DNA from: JAGORM01 sp964406795
Lineage (GTDB): Bacteria > Patescibacteriota > Microgenomatia > Levybacterales > GWA1-39-11
Assembly: GCA_964406795.1 (NCBI GenBank)
Contig: CAYOTA010000009.1
Span: 1 to 55,685, forward strand
DNA length: 55,685 nt
Direction of reading: 5' to 3'
In this document: one piece after another, positions 40,005 to 48,499 of the stretch
How the letters are laid out: every line of letters begins with the position of its first letter
Position numbering within the stretch: the first letter of the stretch is position 1
Made by a program: the position numbers and the translations under genes
The notes under the pieces: generated by a model
Database searches by the model: none
What the model was told of the DNA's origin: nothing
The model's input: only the letters and a program-made list of their open reading frames with translations

Positions 40005-41660
40005 TTACCAAGTTTGTCTTATGTGTGACATGGTATATTCAAGCTTGGTACCAACTTTTTTTCCAGGATTAAAAATACCTTCGGGATCAAAAATTTTCTT
40101 TGTTTCAGCAAATAAATCTAGAATATTCTGTTGAAATTGAATATTCAAATAAGGTGTTCTTATGAGCCCATCATTATGTTCGCCTGATGTTGAGCCTTTA
40201 TACTCTGCTACTAAAGAGAATACTTCCCTAGAAATTAACGGTATTAATTTTTGTTGTTCAGGGTCAGTAAGTTTTACAAGGGGTATAACATGGAAATTTC
40301 CATTTCCTACATGACCTGCAAATGTCTCAATTATAGTTGGGTACTTTTTCAAAATATCCATGAATTTAGGTAAAAATTCAGGAAGATATTGAGGTTTTAC
40401 AATTATGTCATCTATAAAGGGGGATGCATACATATCTTTTATTTTAGATCGTAAAAGTCCAAAGCTATCGCGTCTTATGAGCCAATATTTAATTTCTGCA
40501 CTTTCATTTTTTGCATACACTGTTTTAATTTTGAGTGGATGAAGTTTTTGTCTTACCTCATCAATTGTTTTTTTAATCTCATCATAATTGTCTCCGGTAA
40601 ACTCTGCCTGAATAGTTAATTTTGGTAGTTTTCCAGAAGCCCTCATCATAAACTCCGGAAGGAAGTGTAGGAGTGTGTCAATTCTATTTTTTGTTCCCAT
40701 TTTTTTTGTAAAATCTGTACAGTATTTAAGTGCCAGTTTTAATGTTATGTCATCATAGCTTTCAATGCTTTCAGGGTTGTAAGGAAGTAAAATATTTACA
40801 ATTTCTGCCAAATGGGAGTAGTCATTTACATACATAACAAGCATTTCTGCGTGTTTTTTGACCGGAACTAATTTTAATTTTGCTTGTGTCATAATCCCAA
40901 GCGTTCCTTGTGCACCTACAAATAATTGAGTTAAGTCAAATAGTTTCTTTTTAGGATCCCATACATTCCATAAGTAATATCCTGCTGAATTTTTAGAGAC
41001 ATCAGGTTTTGCTTTCATTATTTCATCATAGTTTTTATCTATTACTGTGAAAATATCTGTATATAATCTACCTTCAAAATCTTTCTGACCCATTTTGTTT
41101 TTTAACTCTGCTTCTGAAAGGGGTTTGATGACATAGGTATTTCCATCTGACAAAATCATGTCCATTTCTAAAACATAGTCTTGCGCTTTTCCATATTGGA
41201 GAGATTTTTCCCCACCTGCATTATTGTTAATTATTCCTCCCATGGCACAAATTTCACGTGATGAGGGGTAGGGTGGATATAAAAGTCCACGCTTGAGAGT
41301 TTCTTTTTCAAAATCGCGGTAAAAAACACCAGGTTGTGTGATGGCGTAGTCACTGCCAACTTCTATGATCTTATTGAGGTATTTCTGAAATGACACCATT
41401 ATGGATTCAGTAAGTGATCCACCGCTCATATCAGTCCCAGCTGCTCTGGGGGATAAAGAAAGGTTTGGGCTGGTTTTTTTACTTTGCGTTACAAATTTTA
41501 CTAAATTTTCAATATCAGTTTTTGATTTGGGGAATACCACAACTTTGGGCTGTAATTCAAAAATACTTGCGTCATGGCTGTGTTCCTTGAGAATTGCGTC
41601 ATCTATCTCTGTGTCCCCTTCAATGTGTTCTTTGATTTTTTGCGCTAAGTTTTCGTCCAT
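40005..41660 (-). CDS. FAD-linked oxidase (GlcD/D-lactate dehydrogenase type)
   Basis: 551 aa. FAD-binding PCMH domain: VVVFPKSKTDIENLVKFVTQ, LSPRAAGTDMSGGSL, ITQPGVFYRDFE, PPYPSSREICAMGGIINNNA, GGEKSLQYGKAQDYVLEMD. C-terminal substrate domain with FAGHVGNGNFHVIPLV and GEHNDGLIRTPYL. Oxidises a 2-hydroxy acid such as D-lactate or glycolate; the iron-sulfur partner subunit is not in the window. Leaderless promoter TTGCAT (41690-41695), TATAAA (41668-41673), 7 nt to ATG. Confidence 0.9.
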   Translation of the reverse strand: MDENLAQKIKEHIEGDTEIDDAILKEHSHDASIFELQPKVVVFPKSKTDIENLVKFVTQSKKTSPNLSLSPRAAGTDMSGGSLTESIMVSFQKYLNKIIEVGSDYAITQPGVFYRDFEKETLKRGLLYPPYPSSREICAMGGIINNNAGGEKSLQYGKAQDYVLEMDMILSDGNTYVIKPLSEAELKNKMGQKDFEGRLYTDIFTVIDKNYDEIMKAKPDVSKNSAGYYLWNVWDPKKKLFDLTQLFVGAQGTLGIMTQAKLKLVPVKKHAEMLVMYVNDYSHLAEIVNILLPYNPESIESYDDITLKLALKYCTDFTKKMGTKNRIDTLLHFLPEFMMRASGKLPKLTIQAEFTGDNYDEIKKTIDEVRQKLHPLKIKTVYAKNESAEIKYWLIRRDSFGLLRSKIKDMYASPFIDDIIVKPQYLPEFLPKFMDILKKYPTIIETFAGHVGNGNFHVIPLVKLTDPEQQKLIPLISREVFSLVAEYKGSTSGEHNDGLIRTPYLNIQFQQNILDLFAETKKIFDPEGIFNPGKKVGTKLEYTMSHIRQTW

Positions 41661-41667
41661 ATCTTAG

Positions 41668-41728
41668 TTTATACAATAGTGCCTTTAATATGCAATTGTT
41701 GACATTTATGTATGTACGTGAGTAGATA
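41668..41728. promoter_or_regulatory. Divergent promoters of the FAD oxidase and TMEM175-like genes
   Basis: Minus strand: TTGCAT/TATAAA with a 16-bp spacer, 7 nt to the ATG at 41660. Plus strand: TTGACA (41699-41704), 18-bp spacer, TAGATA (41723-41728), 5 nt to the ATG at 41734. Both predict leaderless mRNAs in a 73-nt region. Confidence 0.5.
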
Positions 41729-41733
41729 CATGT

Positions 41734-42414
41734 ATGTCTGAAATAGTTGAAGAGGAGAAAAAAATCCAGGAAGAGGTTGAGGGTATAATCGACCAGGGAA
41801 GGGTTATTAATTTTTCTGACGCTGTCTTTGCGTTTGCAGCCACCTTATTAGTTTTGAAAATTGATCTTCCCCAGCTGAGTGGTGTAGATATAGAAGCGCA
41901 ACTAATACAGTCGTTAATAAATTTATGGCCTCAATATTTAGCTAATGTTATTTCATTTCTTGCAATTGGTTATTACTGGTTAACTCATCACGTAATATTT
42001 GGACTTACAAAACGGTTTAACAGGACAATTGTGTGGATGAATATTGTCTTTTTAATTTTATTATCCTTCCTTCCATTTCCTGTAGACTTGTATGGAGATT
42101 ATTACAATATGCCCATAGTAGTCGTTTTTTATGCGGCAAGTGTTGCAGTGCTAGGATATATGCTGTCATTTATTTGGTGGTATGCCTCAAGGGGGAACAG
42201 ATTAATTGATGCCAAAATGAGTGAAAAACGTATCAGATTTTATACCTACAAACTATTAATTGCGCCAATTGTCTTTACGGTTTCCATACCACTTGTATAT
42301 GTACACCCATTACTTGCGCAATTTGCTTGGGTTTTTGTACTAGTGGGTTTAGCACTCGTTAATAAAAGTTTTAACTTCAAGCGTGTGGGTTTAAAAAATG
42401 ACGTAGGAATATAG
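41734..42414 (+). CDS. TMEM175-like potassium channel family protein (DUF1211)
   Basis: 226 aa with six hydrophobic segments. The signature F-S-D in RVINFSDAVFAFAATLLVLK at the first span is the selectivity-filter helix of TMEM175-type K channels. One six-span unit, so it would form a tetramer as in bacteria. The N-terminal MSEIVEEEKKIQEEVEGIID is an acidic cytosolic helix. Confidence 0.88.
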   Translation: MSEIVEEEKKIQEEVEGIIDQGRVINFSDAVFAFAATLLVLKIDLPQLSGVDIEAQLIQSLINLWPQYLANVISFLAIGYYWLTHHVIFGLTKRFNRTIVWMNIVFLILLSFLPFPVDLYGDYYNMPIVVVFYAASVAVLGYMLSFIWWYASRGNRLIDAKMSEKRIRFYTYKLLIAPIVFTVSIPLVYVHPLLAQFAWVFVLVGLALVNKSFNFKRVGLKNDVGI

Positions 42415-42697
42415 AATCTAGGGAATTAAAGATATAGCACGAGTTGCTACCATACCAATTATAACCAGAGAAATAGACGCCTCAATCATCATAAAGTACT
42501 TTTACGCGTTTGGTAAGTGGAAGTGTGTCTACTAATGAAAATGGAGTTTCTGAAAAGAAGGTGTAAGCTGCCATCTTTATTTGAAAAGTTTAATAGAAAA
42601 ACATTATTAGGTAATGCCACTGTAAATATCACAACAAGTAACTTCAACTCAACCAAGAATGTATTATGGCAAATATCAAAAAGTTGTAATACGCCTC
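42415..42697. other. Gap between the channel gene and csoR
   Basis: About 280 nt with only short unsupported frames on either strand. A minus-strand 22-codon frame near the left end (MIEASISLVIIGMVATRAIS) is hydrophobic and could be a gene remnant. This is the left border of the copper island. Confidence 0.4.
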
Positions 42698-42743
42698 TTG
42701 ACACATGCTTTCAGAAATGACATACTATCCCCATAGGGGGGAT
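42698..42743 (+). promoter_or_regulatory. csoR promoter with CsoR-type operator
   Basis: -35 TTGACA (42698-42703), -10 candidates CATACT or TACTAT at 42721-42728, and a G/C-run palindrome ATCCCC-ATA-GGGGGGAT (42727-42743) ending just before the ATG. This matches the pattern of known CsoR operators (CCCC/GGGG arms separated by TA-rich centre), overlapping the -10 and ribosome-binding region. Confidence 0.8.
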
Positions 42744-42744
42744 T

Positions 42745-43014
42745 ATGCATACTACTCAAACTTCAAAAAAAAGAATTTTACACAGATTAAAAATTGCGCG
42801 TGGTCATTTAGATAAGGTGATAGCTATGGCAGAAGATAATACATATTGCATAGATGTATTAACTCAATCTCAGGCGGTTCAAAGTGCACTTGCGGGAGTT
42901 GATCAGCTCGTTTTATCAGATCACATGGAAAATTGTGTGGGAGAGCAATTAAGAAAGGGCGACAGTAAAAAAGCATTTTCTGAAATAATAACAATTTTTA
43001 AGAGAAGAAGTTAA
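42745..43014 (+). CDS. csoR: Copper-sensing transcriptional repressor CsoR
   Basis: 89 aa, all-helical. The Cu(I) ligand triad is present as C35, H60 and C64 (C-x24-H-x3-C). Other conserved parts: RLKIARGHLDKVIAMAED near the N-terminus, QSQAVQSALAGVDQLVLSDH. Binds copper and releases the operator found directly upstream. It opens a group of copper-related genes. Confidence 0.93.
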   Translation: MHTTQTSKKRILHRLKIARGHLDKVIAMAEDNTYCIDVLTQSQAVQSALAGVDQLVLSDHMENCVGEQLRKGDSKKAFSEIITIFKRRS

Positions 43015-43017
43015 AAA

Positions 43018-43167
43018 ATGAAAAATGAAAAAGCAGTGTACGCATTAGTGGGAGTAAACGAGTTGGCTAACAGTATTATTTATTCCCAAGGCAGAGAAAT
43101 TACCCAGATGGAGGCGTGGAATTTTTCTGCCTATAAGAAAAATTTTGAAAGGCAGGAGGTGAATTAA
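43018..43167 (+). CDS. Small protein (49 aa) of the copper island
   Basis: 49 aa, hydrophilic: MKNEKAVYALVGVNELANS start, IIYSQGREITQMEAWNFS middle. No Cys or His, so it is unlikely to bind copper itself. It starts 3 nt after csoR and ends 2 nt before the YHS gene, with the AGGAGGTG ribosome site of the latter inside its end, which supports an operon gene. Family not recognised. Confidence 0.55.
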   Translation: MKNEKAVYALVGVNELANSIIYSQGREITQMEAWNFSAYKKNFERQEVN

Positions 43168-43169
43168 AA

Positions 43170-43349
43170 ATGAATAATTCTACAAAACCAATAATAGAAG
43201 AAAAAATGGTATTGGATTTGGTCTGCGGAATGAGGATTAGTAAGGAAGAAGCGAAGTTCTCTACCGAGTACAAAGCTAACACATATTACTTTTGTTCACC
43301 TGGATGTAAAGCCCAATTTGATGCTGACCCTGAAAAATTTTTAGTTTAA
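43170..43349 (+). CDS. YHS-domain metal-binding protein
   Basis: 59 aa. YHS (TRASH-like) domain: DLVCGMRISKEEAKFSTEY, then YYFCSPGCKAQFDADPEKF. The three Cys (C19, C42, C46) match the usual ligand set; YHS modules are often found in copper ATPases and other metal-handling proteins. Strong AGGAGGTG upstream. Probably a cytosolic copper or zinc carrier for the CopA pump, by context. Confidence 0.82.
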   Translation: MNNSTKPIIEEKMVLDLVCGMRISKEEAKFSTEYKANTYYFCSPGCKAQFDADPEKFLV

Positions 43350-43549
43350 GTAAATAATATACTGGGGTCGTTGGAGTGTGCCATATGGTGAGTAACACTA
43401 TCTTTGAGCATGTTTTACCATATTCGATATCGGTGTATTATTTGCAAATTTTGCATAAAGTTTTAGTTTGATAATTATAATGATTGGAATACATAGTCAC
43501 AATTAAGGGATGAATAAAATCCATCAAAGAAATAAAGGAGATTTAAAAA
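43350..43549 (+). promoter_or_regulatory. Intergenic region with candidate promoter before the cupredoxin gene
   Basis: Contains TTGCAT (43451-43456) and TATAAT (43476-43481), spacer 19; an inverted repeat ATATGGT/ACCATAT around 43383-43432 and the palindrome CGATATCG. AAAGGAGAT precedes the next start. No further CsoR-like palindrome is seen. Confidence 0.4.
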
Positions 43550-43924
43550 ATGGATATAGATAAAATATTAGTAACTATTTTTAGCTTAGTTGGTATTGCT
43601 TTTACTTACTGGTTTTTTTTGATGAAAAAAGAGCAAATTATTGAAGTTACATCTGACTCCGTGGATATAACGGTTAGTGGAGGGTATCAACCAGAAGTTA
43701 TATCTATTCCAAAAGGGAAAACCACAAAATTAAATTTCACTCGTTTAGACCCATCAAGTTGTTTAGAGGAGGTTATTCTCAGTGATTTCAAGATAAGAAA
43801 ATATTTACCCTTAAATAAAAAAGTGACTATTGAATTAACACCTCAAAAGACAGGTGAGTTTGTGTTTGCTTGTGGTATGAATATGTTTCGTGGAAAAGTG
43901 AAGGTTAATGAATCAATAACTTAA
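43550..43924 (+). CDS. Membrane-anchored cupredoxin-like copper-binding protein
   Basis: 124 aa: N-terminal membrane segment (ILVTIFSLVGIAFTYWFFL), then a cupredoxin_1-type domain (about 35-122) with TVSGGYQPEVISIPKGK, SSCLEEVILSDFKIRKYLP and TGEFVFACGMNMFRG. C71, C108, M110 and M112 are candidate copper ligands. In other bacteria this domain is found beside or fused to CopA-type ATPases. A decayed copy is present at 45333-45443 just before copA. Confidence 0.85.
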   Translation: MDIDKILVTIFSLVGIAFTYWFFLMKKEQIIEVTSDSVDITVSGGYQPEVISIPKGKTTKLNFTRLDPSSCLEEVILSDFKIRKYLPLNKKVTIELTPQKTGEFVFACGMNMFRGKVKVNESIT

Positions 43925-43949
43925 GTTAAGGAAGTGCTCCAGAAAAAAA

Positions 43950-44741
43950 ATGAAAAAATTAGTTTACATTATTTTAACGATCATAATTGTTATGATCATT
44001 TCAGTGCTTTCATATAGATTTACACTGAGTAGTCAAGGCAAACTTGAAAGTAATTCTTCTAAGATAGAAGAAAAAGCATTTTCGAAAAATTTGGTAGTAG
44101 CTCCTCAAGTTCCAGAAGGTAAGGTAATAGTTGAAAGTGCAATTTTAGAGAAAAACGGATTTCTTGTTGTGAGACTTATGGATGATGGCAAATTAAGTCA
44201 GGTAGTCGAAATGAGCCGACCATTACAGGCTGGTACGCACAACAATATTCCAATAAATATAGAAAATGCTGATATTAAGGGTAAGGAACTAATAGTTATG
44301 ACGTATGAAGATTATGATAACGATCAAGTTTTTAACGATCTTGATATGCCTGTCATAGATGAAAATGGTTTTATGACAGCCCGATATGTAGCAACAGGTA
44401 AACCTCTTCCATCGACAATTACTGAAGCAGAAGATCCCAATAAAATGGTAATGCCCGGTATGAAAGTTATGGCGAAAGTACGGTATACTGATACTGGTTT
44501 CGTTCCAAATAAGATTGAAATAAAAGTAGGAGACATGGTTGAATTCGTAAATGAGAGCAATAAAGATATGTGGGTTGCCTCTATGTCTCATCCAGCGCAT
44601 GCAATATTACCAACGTTTGATCAATTTAGAGCTTACAAAAAAGGTGCAATTTATCGATACATTTTTGACAAAAAAGGAACATGGGAATTTCATGATCACA
44701 TTAACCCTACTCGTGGAGGTGTCATCAATGTGATTGACTAA
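43950..44741 (+). CDS. Membrane-anchored protein with C-terminal cupredoxin-like domain
   Basis: 263 aa: membrane anchor (LVYIILTIIIVMIISVLSY), a middle beta domain (about 50-150; VESAILEKNGFLVVRLMDDG ... VMTYEDYDNDQVFNDLDMPV) resembling DUF7282, and a C-terminal cupredoxin-type domain (about 170-263; FVPNKIEIKVGDMVEFVNES, ASMSHPAHAILP, GTWEFHDHINPTRGG). His in SHPAH and FHDH are likely copper ligands. Probably an extracytoplasmic copper-binding or electron-transfer protein. Confidence 0.78.
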   Translation: MKKLVYIILTIIIVMIISVLSYRFTLSSQGKLESNSSKIEEKAFSKNLVVAPQVPEGKVIVESAILEKNGFLVVRLMDDGKLSQVVEMSRPLQAGTHNNIPINIENADIKGKELIVMTYEDYDNDQVFNDLDMPVIDENGFMTARYVATGKPLPSTITEAEDPNKMVMPGMKVMAKVRYTDTGFVPNKIEIKVGDMVEFVNESNKDMWVASMSHPAHAILPTFDQFRAYKKGAIYRYIFDKKGTWEFHDHINPTRGGVINVID

Positions 44742-44800
44742 AAGGTATGTAAATCAGCAACAAAGGGAATGTAATATGAATAGTGAAAGGAGGTGAATAT

Positions 44801-45193
44801 ATGAAACAACAACCAATACTCTATGGAATTGCAGGACTCGTGATAGGCGTAGTGCTCACTGGGTTAGTTATGGCAAACCAGACGAAGGAAGTAACTCCGG
44901 CACAATCAAACACTATGACCATGCAAGAAAGTATGCAATCGGGTTCAGGTATGGATATGTCGATGCAGGATATGATGACTTCAATGAACGGAAAGACTGG
45001 GGAGGAATTCGATAAGGCCTTCATTTCAGGCATGATTGAGCACCATACAGGTGCAATTAATATGGCCAAAGAAGCACAGATGAATGCAGGACGGGAAGAG
45101 ATAAAAACTCTAGCAGGTGAGATCATCACGGCACAAGAAAAGGAAATTGAGATGATGCGTCAATGGCAAAAAGACTGGGGATTTACGCAGTAA
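44801..45193 (+). CDS. DUF305-family protein
   Basis: 130 aa: membrane anchor (PILYGIAGLVIGVVLTGLVM), a Met-rich segment (MTMQESMQSGSGMDMSMQDM) suited to Cu(I) binding, then the DUF305 domain with AFISGMIEHHTGAINMAKEA and MMRQWQKDWG. DUF305 proteins are ferritin-like bundles often found in copper-resistance loci. The start at 44801 follows an ideal AAGGAGGTG; an in-frame ATG at 44783 lies before that site. Confidence 0.85.
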   Translation: MKQQPILYGIAGLVIGVVLTGLVMANQTKEVTPAQSNTMTMQESMQSGSGMDMSMQDMMTSMNGKTGEEFDKAFISGMIEHHTGAINMAKEAQMNAGREEIKTLAGEIITAQEKEIEMMRQWQKDWGFTQ

Positions 45194-45245
45194 GTAGCAC
45201 TCGAAAATAGATTTGAATCAAAGCCAAGCTTGCTATTAAAAAGTG

Positions 45246-45290
45246 ATCTTTTTGGAAGAAGTGCTTTCTAGGCACTTCTTCTAAAAAGAT
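45246..45290. terminator. Long hairpin, probable bidirectional terminator
   Basis: ATCTTTTT (45246-45253) with AAAAAGAT (45283-45290), and AAGAAGTGC (45256-45264) with GCACTTCTT (45272-45280), 17 bp in all. A/T runs on both sides allow termination in both directions. It separates the DUF305 gene from the cupredoxin remnant and copA. Confidence 0.7.
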
Positions 45291-45332
45291 AGCTAGAATT
45301 GAAATAAATAAAATTTAGTTGTTTTTTAGTAG

Positions 45333-45443
45333 TGCTCTCATGGCCTTTAAGTACAGTTTTTAGTGTGTTCAAATAAGGTAACGATCGAAATAACACCTAA
45401 AGAGGATGGGGTATAGTTTATGAATGTGCTTCCTGGAAAGTAA
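45333..45443 (+). pseudogene. Remnant of a cupredoxin gene before copA
   Basis: Reading from 45372, codons give N-K-V-T-I-E-I-T-P-K-E-D-G-V, stop, F-M-N-V-L-P-G-K, stop at 45443. The intact gene at 43550 has N-K-K-V-T-I-E-L-T-P-Q-K-T-G-E-F ... M-N-M-F-R-G-K at its C-terminus. A weaker match (L-M-A-F-K-Y versus L-S-D-F-K-I) is in another frame upstream near 45335. So this is a frameshifted, stop-containing remnant of a second cupredoxin gene, 12 nt before copA. Confidence 0.72.
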
Positions 45444-45455
45444 AGATAGTTTAGT

Positions 45456-47681
45456 ATGGTAGAAATTAAAAAATCATTTCAGATAAAAGGCATGCACTGT
45501 GCGTCATGCGTACAGGTAACTGAGCGTGCTTTGAAAAAGACACCAGGGGTAAAAGAAGCTGTAGTGAATTTGGCAACGGCTAAAGCGACAGTGACGTATG
45601 ACAAAGAGAATTGCACGGAGCAGCAGTTAGCAAACTCTATCGCCAAGACTGGATATACGCTTGAACTTGAAGAGAAAGGTGAGGACATTCAGAAAAAAGA
45701 AAAGCAGCAAGAACTAATTAATCTTCGCGGGAAGGTAATTATTAGTCTTGTTATAGGAGGTCTAATTCTTTGGGGAAGTTTCCCCGGCCTTATGAATACC
45801 GCTCCGGCATTTCTACAGAACTTTTACATACAACTTATTCTTGCAACACCAGTTCAGTTTTGGGCAGCATCAGAGTTTTACAAGGCGACCATTCCAGCGT
45901 TAAAGCATAGAACAGCAAATATGGATACTCTCGTTGCACTGGGCACAACTGTCGCATTTCTTTATTCTGCTTTTGTTACATTTTTTCCTAATGTGGTAAT
46001 GCGACTTGGGATTGATCATATGCCATACTTTGATGTGGCAGTCATTGTTATAGGACTTATTCTTTTGGGAAGATATTTTGAGGCTAAAGCGAAGATTGGG
46101 ACAAGTAGTGCAATTAAAAAGCTTATTGGTCTACAAGCAAAAACCGCAAGAGTTATTAGAAATGGGCGAGAAATGGATATTCCAACTCATCAGGTACAAC
46201 TTAATGATGTTATAAGAGTTAGGCCCGGTGAAAAAATACCAGTCGACGGTGTGATTATAGAAGGAGAATCTTCCGTTGATGAATCAATGATTACCGGTGA
46301 GAGTATTCCCGGTGATAAGTCAAAGGGTGACACGGTAGTCGGCGCAACAATGAACAAAACAGGAACATTTACATATAAAGCTACTAAAGTGGGAGCAGAC
46401 ACAATGCTGGCGCAAATTATAAAGCTCGTTGAAGATGCACAAGGTTCCAAAGCGCCTATACAAAGACTTGCAGATGTGGTTTCGTCATATTTCGTACCGA
46501 TTGTTATTATGCTTGCTTTTGCGACCTTTGGTATGTGGTATGTTTTTGGTCCTCAGCCAGCATTTCTTTATGGATTATTAAATCTTGTCGCAGTACTTAT
46601 TATTGCGTGTCCATGCGCTATGGGACTTGCAACCCCTACCGCTATTATGGTGGGAACTGGAAAGGGCGCAGAGCATGGAATTCTCATCAAAGATGCAGAA
46701 AGTCTTGAGATAGCAAATAAGATTAAAGTAGTTGTTTTTGATAAAACCGGGACACTCACCAAGGGAAAACCTGAGGTTACAGATATCGTTCAGCTAAACA
46801 AGTTAAAGAAAGAAGAAGTGCTGTTACTTGCCGCATCAATTGAAAAAGGGTCTGAGCATTCACTTGCTGAAGCAATCGTTAACTATGCCGATGAGAGAAA
46901 AATTAAAACTGATTCTGTAAGTAAATTCACAGCGATAGCTGGTCATGGAGTTGAAGGTATAGTTGGAAAACGGCAAGTGTTTTTTGGAAATAGAAGACTT
47001 ATGGAAAAGGAAAAAATACAGGTCCTGAAACAAGTTCAGGATGATATGGAAAAGTTAGAAAGTGAGGGAAAAACTGTTATGATGCTCGCAATTGATGGCG
47101 AATTGGCTGGGTTGATTGCAGTTGCGGACACTATCAAAGAGACAGCTAAAGCAGGGGTTGAGGCATTGCGAAAAAAGGGTATAGAAGTTGTAATGATAAC
47201 GGGAGATAACACTCGAACCGCAAATGCCATTGCAGAAAAACTTGGGATAGATAAAGTGTTAGCAGAAGTACTACCTGATCAAAAAGAAGCAGAAGTCAGA
47301 AAACTTCAGGCCGAAGGCAGAAAGGTTGCTATGGTTGGGGACGGAATTAATGATGCTCCCGCGCTTGTTGCAGCAGATATCGGTATAGCCATGGGAACTG
47401 GCACAGACGTTGCTATTGAAGCAGCAGATATAACACTCATAAATAAAGACTTGCAATCAGTTGCTTCAGCAATTGAACTTTCTAAAAAGACTATGAGAAC
47501 TATAAAATTAAATCTCTTTTGGGCCTTTGGCTATAACATCGTTCTTATCCCTGTTGCGATGGGTGTTCTCTATCCATTCGGTGGACCTCTCCTTAATCCT
47601 ATTTTTGCATCAGTTGCTATGGCGACAAGTTCTATTTCTGTTGTTTCAAATTCCCTCCTGCTCAAGCGGGTAAAAATATAA
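45456..47681 (+). CDS. copA: Copper-exporting P1B-type ATPase
   Basis: 741 aa. One N-terminal heavy-metal domain with GMHCASC (C15, C18). Then actuator VDESMITGES, the CPC transport motif IIACPCAMGLATPTA, phosphorylation motif VVFDKTGTLTKG, HP motif SEHSLAEAI, MVGDGINDAPALVAADIG, and C-terminal MATSSISVVSNSLLL of the Cu(I) subclass. Eight spans expected. Exports Cu(I) from the cytosol. The start codon lacks a clear ribosome site; it follows the cupredoxin remnant. Confidence 0.96.
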   Translation: MVEIKKSFQIKGMHCASCVQVTERALKKTPGVKEAVVNLATAKATVTYDKENCTEQQLANSIAKTGYTLELEEKGEDIQKKEKQQELINLRGKVIISLVIGGLILWGSFPGLMNTAPAFLQNFYIQLILATPVQFWAASEFYKATIPALKHRTANMDTLVALGTTVAFLYSAFVTFFPNVVMRLGIDHMPYFDVAVIVIGLILLGRYFEAKAKIGTSSAIKKLIGLQAKTARVIRNGREMDIPTHQVQLNDVIRVRPGEKIPVDGVIIEGESSVDESMITGESIPGDKSKGDTVVGATMNKTGTFTYKATKVGADTMLAQIIKLVEDAQGSKAPIQRLADVVSSYFVPIVIMLAFATFGMWYVFGPQPAFLYGLLNLVAVLIIACPCAMGLATPTAIMVGTGKGAEHGILIKDAESLEIANKIKVVVFDKTGTLTKGKPEVTDIVQLNKLKKEEVLLLAASIEKGSEHSLAEAIVNYADERKIKTDSVSKFTAIAGHGVEGIVGKRQVFFGNRRLMEKEKIQVLKQVQDDMEKLESEGKTVMMLAIDGELAGLIAVADTIKETAKAGVEALRKKGIEVVMITGDNTRTANAIAEKLGIDKVLAEVLPDQKEAEVRKLQAEGRKVAMVGDGINDAPALVAADIGIAMGTGTDVAIEAADITLINKDLQSVASAIELSKKTMRTIKLNLFWAFGYNIVLIPVAMGVLYPFGGPLLNPIFASVAMATSSISVVSNSLLLKRVKI

Positions 47682-47820
47682 ACCTACATATCCTCACTAA
47701 CGCATATATACTGCACGTAAGTCAGTGGGCGTCAGTGGGCCGCATAGCTACATTTCAAGTTTTTTAGAAATTATTTATTTTCAGCTAAAATTAAGATAAC
47801 TTGATATAATCTCTTTTTAT

Positions 47821-48498
47821 ATGCGTATTCTGGTTATTGAAGATGAACATAAAATTGCAGCGTCTATAAAGCGGGGGTTAGAGCAGGAAGGCTACATTGT
47901 GGATGCAGTATATTCTGGAACTGAAGGATATGACTTCGCATCTACAGAAGAGTATGACCTTATTATCCTTGACCGGTTACTTCCTGGAATAGACGGTCTT
48001 GCGATTTGTGAGAAACTACGGTTACACAATATACATGTGCCTATTATAATGCTTACTGCAAAAAGTGCGCTTACAGATACGGTTGAGGGGTTGAATGCTG
48101 GGGCAGATGACTACATGACCAAACCGTTTGCTTTCATTGAGTTATTAGCCAGAGTAAGAGCACTCGCCAGACGTCCTACAACTGCAATAGGCAGCGTTCT
48201 AAAGATAGGTGATCTTACGCTTGATTCAACAAATTTTGAAGTGAAAAGAAAGGGTAAGCTGATTAAGCTTTCACATACAGAATTTTCGCTTCTCCAATAT
48301 TTGATGCGGCATCAAAACAAAATTGTTACAAAAAGTCAGATCATAAATCATGTTTGGAATTATGATGCGAATGTTCTTCCCAACTCTGTTGAGGTATACA
48401 TAAAACATTTACGGGATAAAATAGATAAGCCATTTAAAAGGCCTACTCTTATTCATACTCTTCGTGGGTTTGGGTATAAAATAGGAGGAAAGGAGTAG
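47821..48498 (+). CDS. OmpR/PhoB-type response regulator
   Basis: 225 aa: receiver (D51 in LIILDRLLPGIDG; TAKSAL; ADDYMTKPF) plus winged-helix output (LSHTEFSLLQYLMRHQNKIV ... EVYIKHLRDKIDKP ... LRGFGYKIG). Lies 140 nt after copA and is followed at once by a kinase. Possibly a copper- or envelope-stress system, by position. Extended -10 TGA-TATAAT (47806-47811) lies 9 nt before the ATG. Confidence 0.93.
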   Translation: MRILVIEDEHKIAASIKRGLEQEGYIVDAVYSGTEGYDFASTEEYDLIILDRLLPGIDGLAICEKLRLHNIHVPIIMLTAKSALTDTVEGLNAGADDYMTKPFAFIELLARVRALARRPTTAIGSVLKIGDLTLDSTNFEVKRKGKLIKLSHTEFSLLQYLMRHQNKIVTKSQIINHVWNYDANVLPNSVEVYIKHLRDKIDKPFKRPTLIHTLRGFGYKIGGKE

Positions 48499-48499
48499 T

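Noticed and set aside
42489..42720. Overlapping 60-70-codon frames on both strands before csoR
   Set aside because: No ribosome site or recognisable domain, and they overlap each other and the csoR promoter.
47722..47740. Direct repeat GTCAGTGGGC twice before the response regulator
   Set aside because: Only two short adjacent copies with no position typical of a regulator site; could be slippage.
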